A stretch of DNA of 64,000 nt, from NCBI RefSeq assembly GCF_024623455.1, contig NZ_JANIPJ010000006.1, positions 248,001-312,000 on the forward strand. The letters are read 5' to 3'. A program made the translations under genes and the position numbers. Origin of the DNA: Paenibacillus soyae (lineage in GTDB: Bacteria; Bacillota; Bacilli; Paenibacillales; Paenibacillaceae). The notes beneath the pieces are model-generated. The model was not told the origin of the DNA. It did no database searches and saw nothing but the letters and a program-made list of their open reading frames with translations. Positions within the stretch are counted from its first letter, which is position 1, and the number at the start of each line of letters is the position of its first letter. Below are positions 47,893 to 56,600 of the stretch, in pieces.

Positions 47893-48203
47893 ATTCTCAC
47901 GCTCCTGGAAAAACTCTAACTATCTCTCACATTGTAGCGGCTTCCCACTCGAATTGATGATGAACCTCTACACTATAGTTCAATATTGATAAACAAACCT
48001 CGATTATTTGGTCTTTTACTAGCATATAATAGACATTCGATTCCGCCGATCGGGAAGCGAATCCATACAACCGCTCCAGCACGGTCATGTCCGCTTATTC
48101 CGCAAGCGGGAAGGCGTGACGGGTTAAGCAGCGCACAAGAAACAAGGGAGGCAACCGGCTGCCTCCCTTTCACTACCTTCACGATATTGATATGAACCTG
48201 CCT
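47893..48203. other. Intergenic region between GH3 and antiporter-regulator genes
   Basis: About 310 bp without a gene. It must contain the GH3 promoter (minus): a TATAGT box occurs near 47971-47976 but no good -35 partner is seen. A perfect 10-bp palindrome TCAATATTGA lies at 47981-47990. At its far end is the terminator of the antiporter unit. Short open frames here on both strands have no ribosome site or recognisable product. Confidence 0.4.
48144..48169 (-). terminator. Rho-independent terminator of the antiporter unit
   Basis: A 10-bp perfect stem (AAGGGAGGCA / TGCCTCCCTT) with a 6-base loop, followed on the minus strand by GTTTCTTG. It lies about 35 bp past the stop at 48204. Confidence 0.85.
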
Positions 48204-48692
48204 TTACCCGTTCTGAAGAAGCTCCTTCAGCTGCCTGATCTGTTGCCGCTCACCCGCCATAACGATCGTCATGCCTGCAAGCAGGATATCATCGGGCCCG
48301 GGGTTGATTTTCTGCTTTCCTTTCTCGATCGCAGCCAGAATAGTGGCTCCCGTCCGCTGCCGGACTTGCAGCTCCGCGATGGACTTATTCACGCACCTGT
48401 AGGAGGGCTCCAGCTTGCACCATTCAATGACCAACTCTTCAAGCGTCACTTGTATCGTTTCCAGCGCCTTCGGTTTATAATTCATGCCGCCGATGATCGA
48501 TGCGATCTGCCTCGCTTCGTCATCCTCCAATATAACCTGAGAAATCGTTTGCTCCGGGTCATCCTCCTCGAAGTGATAAATTTCTCTTCGGCCGTCATCA
48601 TGGATCACGACGACGATTTTGTCGCCCGATACCGTTTCTATCTGATATTTTCTCCCTATTCCCGGAAGATCGGATTCCCTAATAATTCCCAT
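48204..48692 (-). CDS. khtT: Potassium/proton antiporter regulatory subunit, KhtT-like
   Basis: A 162-residue soluble protein. The N-terminal half opens with [20 protein letters not shown], as in KhtT. The C-terminal half (about 75-160) is a TrkA_C/RCK_C domain ([20 protein letters not shown], then [19 protein letters not shown]), which in the Bacillus homologue binds regulatory nucleotides and gates the antiporter. The ATG at 48692 is chosen, 12 bp behind GGAGG. A TTG at 48704 abuts that site. It lies 22 bp behind the antiporter gene, the reverse of the B. subtilis khtT-khtU order. Confidence 0.87.
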   Translation of the reverse strand: MGIIRESDLPGIGRKYQIETVSGDKIVVVIHDDGRREIYHFEEDDPEQTISQVILEDDEARQIASIIGGMNYKPKALETIQVTLEELVIEWCKLEPSYRCVNKSIAELQVRQRTGATILAAIEKGKQKINPGPDDILLAGMTIVMAGERQQIRQLKELLQNG

Positions 48693-48714
48693 GTGAAATA
48701 ACAACCTCCATCGC

Positions 48715-49947
48715 TCATAATTCTACACTGTTTTGTTTCGCTTGCTGCTTTTCCTTTGGCTTGCTCCATTTAAAGATCTTATTCAAGCCCGCGTATATAT
48801 GCTTTGATTCCTTGGCCAACAAAGGGCCGATAATAGCCAGGATCAAGACATATAGCGCTGAAAATGGTTTCAGCAAAGGCATCAGTCCCGCCGAAATACC
48901 CAGGTTCGCCACGATGATCGTAAACTCGCCCCGAGCCATTACCGTTAGACCGATGTTGGTGGACGCCTTGTGGGATAACCCCGCGTTACGACCGGCGATC
49001 ATTCCGGCGATCATATTGGCTAGGATGGTAAGCGCGACTGCCCCTATGGCCATCCATGCCGCGTCACCAAGACTTAGCGGATCAATGCTTAATCCGAAGC
49101 TGAAGAAGAAGACCGCGCCGAAAAAGTCGCGGAAAGGGACCACTAAATGCTCAATCCTCTTGCTATGCTCCGTCTCCGACAAAGCAAGTCCGAATAACAA
49201 AGCGCCGATCGCTTCCGCGACATGCAAGGTTTCGGAGAAGCCGGCTATGAAGAATAGCAGCGAGAACATGACAATAATAAAGATTTCGTTCGAAGAAATG
49301 TTTAATAGCTTGTTTAGGACGGGAGTTCCTTTTCTTGCGATAATGAAGAACAGAAGCATATAACCCATTGACATCGCTACGGATAATAGGATTCCGCCAA
49401 TCGAAGTCGCTCCGCCGAGCAGCAAGCCCGACATGACGGATAGGAACACGGCGAGGAACAGATCGTCGAACAAGATCATGCCCAATATGAGCTCGGTCTC
49501 CGAATTGCCCGTGCGCCTTAGGTCGACCAGCACCTTCGCTACGATTGCGGTAGAGGAGACCGAGAGCATCCCCGCGATAATTAAAGTTTCGTACAACGGA
49601 AACTGGACTAAGAAGCCGTAAATCATGCCGATGACGAAGTTAAGAAGCACATATACGGTTCCTCCGAATACGATGCTGCGGCCGGACTTGACCAGCTTGG
49701 AAACCGAGAATTCCAGCCCGATGTAGAATAGCAGAAACAGGACCCCGATTCTTCCAAGAAATGATATCACATCTTGACTTTCAATGAACGTAAAATCGAA
49801 TATGCCGAAAACCGGCGCGTGAGGACCTACTATCATACCAAGAACGATTAAAAAAGGAATGATAGAAAACTTTAGTTTTCCTGCAAGCAGGGATGCGGCC
49901 GAGACCAGCAATAGGGCAGTGCCTACTTCAAAGATCATGTGATCCAT
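48715..49947 (-). CDS. khtU: CPA2-type potassium/proton antiporter, KhtU-like
   Basis: A 410-residue membrane protein with about 12 hydrophobic helices. CPA2 signatures include [20 protein letters not shown] (near 69-88), [20 protein letters not shown] (near 127-146) and the LFDDLF-type stretch [15 protein letters not shown] (near 155-170) with the proton-coupling aspartates. It ends in a short basic tail without a Rossmann domain, as expected where regulation is by a separate KhtT. It expels potassium in exchange for protons. A GGAGGGAGA site lies about 10 bp ahead of the ATG. It is divergent to the cyclic glucan synthase gene, with a 650-bp gap. Confidence 0.9.
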   Translation of the reverse strand: MDHMIFEVGTALLLVSAASLLAGKLKFSIIPFLIVLGMIVGPHAPVFGIFDFTFIESQDVISFLGRIGVLFLLFYIGLEFSVSKLVKSGRSIVFGGTVYVLLNFVIGMIYGFLVQFPLYETLIIAGMLSVSSTAIVAKVLVDLRRTGNSETELILGMILFDDLFLAVFLSVMSGLLLGGATSIGGILLSVAMSMGYMLLFFIIARKGTPVLNKLLNISSNEIFIIVMFSLLFFIAGFSETLHVAEAIGALLFGLALSETEHSKRIEHLVVPFRDFFGAVFFFSFGLSIDPLSLGDAAWMAIGAVALTILANMIAGMIAGRNAGLSHKASTNIGLTVMARGEFTIIVANLGISAGLMPLLKPFSALYVLILAIIGPLLAKESKHIYAGLNKIFKWSKPKEKQQAKQNSVEL

Positions 49948-50030
49948 ACGATGAATGTCTCCCTCCTTCGTCGCAGAGTTTTGCTTCGAATAAGGGGACT
50001 TCGTTCGAACGGTACGGGTTAGACGATTTC

Positions 50031-50096
50031 CTATGGTTCATCGTAAATTTTACCCCTTGTTCTCATTTGGTCTACGCTTGCGATGAATGGACTCAT
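50031..50096 (-). CDS. Candidate small leader ORF upstream of the antiporter (21 codons)
   Basis: On the minus strand ACGGAGGTCGTTAT precedes ATG (spacing 7). The ORF starts MSPFIASVDQMRTRGKIYDE and ends one residue later with TAG, 84 bp before the antiporter ATG. A 7-codon ORF (MNTEVVI) just upstream overlaps its ATG by four bases (ATGA) and also has a purine-rich AGGAAAG ahead of it. The good ribosome site and the coupled stop/start suggest translation; nothing in the peptide identifies a function. Could be a chance ORF. Confidence 0.33.
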   Translation of the reverse strand: MSPFIASVDQMRTRGKIYDEP

Positions 50097-50225
50097 ATAA
50101 CGACCTCCGTATTCATTTAGCTTTCCTCTCGATTTGTACATGCCATTGTCCTTCCTCTTTCAAAAATACAGGAGCACCCCCTCGTTCCCAATGGATTCGG
50201 CTATACATTAAATGTAAAAACGCCT

Positions 50226-50286
50226 AAACAAGCACAAAGGCACTCCGATCGATGAATCGACCGAAATGCCTGTGTTTCCCTTGTTT
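50226..50286. repeat. Long imperfect hairpin in the divergent region
   Basis: The arms AAACAAGCACAAAGGCA and TGCCTGTGTTTCCCTTGTTT flank a short GATCGATGAATCGACC centre. Pairing spans about 25 positions with one bulge. No gene ends here, so it is not an obvious terminator; a small RNA end or a decayed repeat element are possible. Confidence 0.4.
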
Positions 50287-50473
50287 GCTATCCTACTTCC
50301 CATGTATACGCCTACAAACCATTATGGCCCCTAAATAGTAATGAGTCAACAAAAATGGATCAGGTTTCCTGTTAATGGCATTGATTCAGACAAATGACAA
50401 TGAATGAGAACTGCGTAGGCCTTAACAAGCCCCCTCTGCTTCTATTCCTGCGATCAAATTTCCGGGCTAAAGC

Positions 50474-50479
50474 TATAAT
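50474..50479 (+). promoter_or_regulatory. Possible -10 box for the glucan synthase gene
   Basis: A consensus TATAAT about 125 bp ahead of the ATG at 50603. The hexamer 17 bp upstream (GATCAA region) is a poor -35, so an activator or a different promoter may be involved. Confidence 0.25.
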
Positions 50480-50602
50480 CAAAATCGCTCCTTTCATGAA
50501 AATTTCACACCTATTTGCAAGAATCGCTTATAAAATCCTCCAAAATTCGGAATGGTAATGAAGTACTCTTCTACTATTCGAATCCATGGGGGATTAAGGT
50601 AA

Positions 50603-53600
50603 ATGGAATGGAATCAAAAAAAAATGCAGGAGCATGCCCATAAGCTTGCGCTGGAGCATGATCCTCACGGCAAACGGGTCTCCTCAAAATCGCTGTGGTT
50701 ATGGATGGAGGAGGATGTCCGGGAGCTTCGGCGTTACATCGCCGAATTGAATGAACGCGCCGTCGTCTGCGGGCAGCCCGCCGAGGAATGGCTGCTGGAC
50801 CACTCGGAATTTTTGGAAGCGGAGCTGGCCGGCATCCGTTTGGGGCTGGACGATTTCCCTGCTCAGTCGCTTCCCGTGCTCAGCAAAAGCAATCAAACCC
50901 GTGTCTCTTCGATATGCGAGGCCTATCTTGCTTTTACCGACGGACTGCTCGACGAGGACCTTTTTGTCGCTTATTTGGACGCCTATCAGGAGGTAGCCGT
51001 GCTGACGGCAGCCGAAGCCTGGGCCATCCCGATCTTCCTCAAGATGGAGCTCGTGCGCAGGCTCGTCTCGCTTGCGGAGCCGCTCAAGGAACGCCGCGCC
51101 GTCTGCGCGCAGGTCGAACGCATGCTGGCCGGGATCCCCGCTTCCGAGTTGACTCCAGAGCGGCTCAAGCAAGCGCTCGAAGCGGAGCAGGTCGAAATGC
51201 CGTTATCCGGCGCGATGACCGTGCATCTCGTCAAGCATCTCCGAGAGCATGCGGAGGACTCCGCCCATGTCGGGGAGTGGCTGGTCTGCAAGCTGGAGAA
51301 CGAACCTTCGGATTTGGACTCGATCCTCTCCTACGAATACCGTCTTCAAGCCGAATATCAAGTCGGCACGGGCAATGTCATCGGCAGCCTGCGCAAGCTG
51401 TCGCGCTGGCTGTGGAGCGAGCTGTTCGAGCGGGTCAGCATCATCGAGCAGACGCTGCGGCAAGAGAAGTCCGGCGACTATCCCCGATTGGACGCCGGCA
51501 GCCGGCAGACGCTGCGGTATCGGGTGGAACAGCTTGCCCGGCGCATGAAGGTTCCCGAGAAGCTGGTGGCCTCCGAGGCCGTCCGTTTGGCCGGCGAACG
51601 CGGCTCGGATGCTGACGCTTCGGAAGCCGAGCAAGAGGCGCTCCCCGCCAGAAGCAGCTATGTCTCCTATTATTTGCTCGACGCGCGAGGCATGAAAGAG
51701 CTGCGGCAAGCGCTCAAGCAATGCGGCAAGGCCGGCGCTCTTCCGGAAGCCGGCCTGCGGCTCCGGGCGTCCGGACTTTATTTGCAGATGGTCGCCTGGG
51801 GGACGCTTATCGCGCTCGCCTGTTTCTGCCTAACGATCGGCGCCTCCAGAGGACTGGCCCTCCCCGTATCTGCCGGCGCGATCGCAGCAGGCCTCTTGCT
51901 GCTTCTGATTCCCGCGAGCGAGTGGGCGGTAACGGCCGTTCATTGGCTTATCGAACGAATGACGCGGCCGATTCGCCTGCTGCGCTACGATTTCTCCAAA
52001 GGCGTGCCGGAGGAAGCGTCGACGATGGTCGTCATGCCCGTCATATGGAGCAGCACGGATAACATAAGAGCGACGTTCGACCGGCTGGAGCAGCACTATT
52101 TGGCCAATCGGGAGCCGAACATTCATTTCGGCGTGCTTAGCGATTTGCAGGACGCGGACGCGGAGAAGCTGCCGGAGGACGATGCCGTGCTGCGGCTCGC
52201 GAAGGCGGAGACCGATCGGCTGAACCGCGAATATCCGGCAGCCTCCTTTCATTTGTTCCATCGCGGCCGCCGGTGGAACCCGTCCGAACGCGCATGGATG
52301 GGGTGGGAGCGCAAGCGCGGGAAGCTGGAGGAGTTCGTCAAGCTGCTGAAGGGCGACCGGCAGACTAGCTTTGACCACATATACGGCGATACCTCCGTGC
52401 ATAAGAGGATTCGCTACGTCATTACGCTTGACGCCGATACGCTCCTTCCGCTCGAGAGCGCCCGCCGCATGATCGGAGCGATCCATCTCCCGTACAATCG
52501 CCCGCGGCTCGATTCAAGCGGGACTGTCGTAGCCGAGGGCTACGGCGTGCTCCAGCCGCGCATCGGCATGACGTACGAGAGCGCGCGCAAGTCGAGATTA
52601 ACGTCTCTCTTCGCCTCCGAGGCCGGACTTGATCCTTACGCCTTCGCCGTGTCGGATCCGTATCAGGACGCTATCGGCCAGGGAATATTCACCGGCAAAG
52701 GCATATTCGACGTCGACGCGTTTCACCGCGTGCTTTGCGGGCGTTTCCCGGAAAACCGCGTGCTCAGCCATGATTTGCTCGAAGGCGGCTTCCTGAGAGC
52801 CGGTCTCCTGTCGGACATCGAGCTGATCGACGATCATCCGCCTACTTACCTGTCGCATCAGAAGCGGCTTCATCGCTGGACGCGCGGAGACTGGCAGCTG
52901 CTGCCTTGGCTGAGGAGCGCCGCGAGAGACGGCAAGGGGAAGCTCGTCCCCACTCGTCTGTCGGCCATGACGCGCTGGCAAATCGCGGACAATCTGAGGC
53001 GCAGCCTGCTGCAGCCCGCTCTGCTGGCGATTCTGCTGGCGGCGCCGCTGCTGCCGGGAGCTCCGACGCGTTGGTTGGCCATCGCGGCACTGACTCTGCT
53101 TCTGCCCGTCATTCGCCAGCTGTTCTCGCTTGCCGGCTGGGTTCGGAACCCTTCCGGCATTGGGAGAACGGCCATCCATGCGGCGCTGTCGTTTATCACT
53201 CTTCCGTTCCAAAGCGCGATGCTGCTGGATGCCGTCGTTCGCACGCTCTACCGTTTGCTCGTGTCGAAGCGCCGGCTGCTGGAATGGACGAGCCAAGCCG
53301 AAGTGGAGCGGTTAAGCGGCAAGGCGGGAGCGCCGCCCCTCGCCGGGATGCTCGGCGGCTACGCCTTCGCCGCGCTGATGTTCGCGATTACCGCTTTGGC
53401 CGATTCGACGGCCGCGTGGAGGATTATCGGCTTCGCGATCGCGCTTCTATGGTGTGCGGCGCCGCTGGTCGTAAGATGGCTCGACGGTTCCGCGGAGAGG
53501 AGTGAAGCTGCCTTCTCTGAACAAGAGAAAGAAACGCTGCACGAGCTTGCGCGGGATATCTGGTCGTTCTACGAAGACTTCGTGACGGAGAAGGATAACT

Positions 53601-56600
53601 GGCTTCCCCCGGACAACGTGCAGCTGGAGCCGGACCGCGGAATTGCGCATAGGACCTCCCCTACCAATATCGGCATGTACGCCGTATGCGCGGTCGCGGC
53701 GAGGGACTTCGGCTTCATCGATACGGCCGGCCTGATCGAACGGCTGGAGCGGACGATCGGTACGATAGAACGGCTGGAGAAGTGGGAAGGACATCTGTAC
53801 AACTGGTATGATACGGAATCGCTCGCTCCGCTCATGCCCATCTACGTGTCCACGGTGGACTCGGGCAATTTGGTAGCGTCTCTTCTGGCCGTGAAGGAAG
53901 GCTTGATCGAGTGGATGCGCGCGGACTGGGGCAGCAAAGCGGATTCGCCAGACCGTGCCGGGGCCGGTAGCCGGCGGACGAATCGGTTCGAGGTCGCGTT
54001 CGCTAACGAGCTGGGCTCGCCCGGCAAAGGCGACCTAATGACGAGAGGCAACCGGCTGGCTGCCCGGATCGACGCGCTGGCCCGAGGCACCGACTTCCGC
54101 CAGCTCTACGACGCGAAGACGAATTTGTTCTCTCTCGGTTACCACGTCACCCGGCGCGAGCGGGACGAGGTCTTGTACGATCTGCTCGCTTCCGAGGCAA
54201 GGCAAGCAAGCTTTGTCGCCATCGCGATGGGGCAGGTGCCGGTCTCGCATTGGAACGCGCTCGGCCGAACGATGACCAAGGTCGGCAGTCAGCCGGCATT
54301 GCTCTCTTGGAGCGGCACGATGTTCGAATATTTGATGCCATGGCTGCTTATGAGGACGTACCGGGATACGATTTGGGACAGCACCTACAAGGCCGTCGTC
54401 TCTCGCCAAATCGAATACGCCAAGCAGCGGAACGTGCCGTTCGGCATTTCCGAATCCGGCTATTTCGCATTCGATCATCAATTAAACTATCAGTATCGCG
54501 CCTTCGGGGTACCCGGTCTCGGCTTCAAGCGCGGGCTGGAGCAGGACTTGGTGCTGGCCCCTTACGCGACGATCATGGCCCTGCCCTACGCGCCGAAGGA
54601 AGGACTGCGCTCGCTGAGACGGATGGAGGAGCTCGGGGGCCGGGGACAGTACGGTTATTATGAAGCGATGGATTTTACGCCGCGGCGCCTGAAGCAGGAC
54701 GGCCGCCATGCGGTCATCCGCAGCTTCATGGCCCATCATCAGGGCATGAGCTTGCTCACCTTATCCAACTTGCTGCTCCCCCAGTCCATGATCGACCGTT
54801 TCCATCGGAACAAGGAGGTTCGCGCGGCAGAGCTCCTGCTGCAAGAGCGAATCCCCCGCCGATTCAAAATGATTCGCCATCCCGCTCTGCACCGCTTGTT
54901 GTCGGGCAGAGAAGCCTTGCCGAATCAAGCCGAGCCGATACGGGAATTCGCCTCGCCTCATACCGCGACTCCGGAGGCCTGCGTGTTGTCGAACGGCCGG
55001 TTCAGCACGGTCGTCACGGCGAGCGGCAGCGGCTTCAGCAGCTGGGAAGGACTTTCCGTGTCCAGGTGGAGAGAGGAACCCGTACGAGACTCGTGGGGCT
55101 CCTATATTTACGTCCGCGACGTAGCCTCCGACCGGATATGGTCTCCCTCCTTCCAGCCTTGCCGGACGGAGACGCCGGAGCAGCGCTCCCGGTTCGAGCC
55201 GGACAAAGCGACGTTCGAACGCCGCTTCGGAGAGGTGTTTACGCGGATGGAAATTTGCGTTTCTCCGGAGACCGACGCGGAGGTCCGGCGCATTACGCTG
55301 ACCAATGAAGGCAACGAACCGAAGGTGCTGGAGGTTACGTCCTATCTGGAGCTCGCCTTGGCGAATCCGATCGCGGACGACGCGCACACCGCCTTCAGCA
55401 AGCTGTTCATCCGCACCGCTTACGAGGAAGGCACCGGCTGTCTCGTAGCCAGCCGACGGAAGCGCGAGGCCAAGGACCAAGCGCTCTGGGCCGCGCATAC
55501 TCTGGTTGCCGAAGGAAGAGCGGTCGGCGATCCGGAATTCGAAACCGACCGCTCGGCTTTCATCGGGCGGGGTTACCGCCTGGAGGAGCCGCAATCGATC
55601 CGCAGCCGGCTGAAGGGGAAGACAGGCTCCGTCGCGGACCCGGCCTTCGTCATGAGGCGGCGCGTGCAGCTGGAGCCCGGCGACCAGGCAATCTTCTACG
55701 CGGTGACTTCGGTGGCCGAGACGAAGGAGGCCGCGCTGGAAGGAACGGCCGGACTGACGAAATCGCATGCCGTGGAACGGACGTTCCAGCTGGCCTGGAC
55801 GCGCAGCCGAATCGAGCTTCGCAGCCTTGGACTGGAGCTGGCCGATGCGTTCGTCTTCCAACGGCTTGCCGCTCAAGTGCTGTATACCCCTCCGCTTAGC
55901 GGCGAGCGCGGTACAAGGATCGAGGCCAACACGAAAGGACAGCCCGGGCTGTGGGCATACGGCATATCGGGAGACAAGCCGATCATTCTCGCCGAAATCG
56001 ATAATCGCAGCAGGCTTCCTTTCGCCATCAAGCTGCTTACCGGCCATGAGTATTTGCGCAGACTCGGCATCCGCTTCGATCTGGTCCTCTTGAACCGATC
56101 CTCGGACGGCTACGAACAGGATCTGCAGGACGCGCTTAGCCGGGCCGTCGAGCACGGCGTCGACCGATTCGGCGCGGGCCATGCGAGCATCCACGTCCTT
56201 CCTGCCGGAAGGCTCTCGGACGAGGACGAGACGCTGCTGCTCTCCGTGGCGAAGCTGCATCTGCGGGCGAGCGGGCCTTCGCTCGCCGTTCAGCTTCGAC
56301 AGCCTCGAGGCGCGGGAGCGCGCCGGATTGCCGATCGCAGCCGAATGCGCCAAGAGAGAGCCGGCGCCGAGTCCTCCGCGGACGCGGCAGAGCTTAAGCC
56401 GGCGGAGCCGTTGTTATTAGGAGACAAGCCGCGGCTTGCGTCCGAGCAAAGCGCAGCCCGGACCTCGCGGTCCGTCACGCTCGATGCCAAGGACGTGTTG
56501 TTCCATAATGGCTGGGGCGGCTTTACGCCGGACGGCAAGCAGTACAAGCTGCTGATTGAAGACGGCAAGCATCTGCCCGCTCCATGGATCAATGTCTTGG

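Larger units (their letters stand above)
49948..50602. other. Long divergent intergenic region, antiporter / glucan synthase
   Basis: About 650 bp. Near the antiporter end there are two tiny coupled open frames on the minus strand (50096-50031 and one just before it). In the middle lies a long imperfect hairpin (50226-50286). Toward the plus-strand gene a TATAAT box occurs at 50474-50479, about 125 bp ahead of the synthase ATG, without a good -35. No riboswitch consensus was recognised. The rest shows nothing identifiable. Confidence 0.4.

Noticed and set aside
49948-50200. c-di-AMP (ydaO-type) riboswitch ahead of the potassium/proton antiporter
   Set aside because: I looked for the conserved riboswitch blocks on the minus strand and did not find them in order. 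A covariance-model search would settle it.
54761-56353. Minus-strand open frame of 530 codons inside the glucan synthase gene
   Set aside because: The plus-strand protein is continuous with conserved motifs on both sides. The antisense product is Arg/Gly/Ala-rich, with no family signature. Long antisense frames are expected in GC-rich coding DNA.
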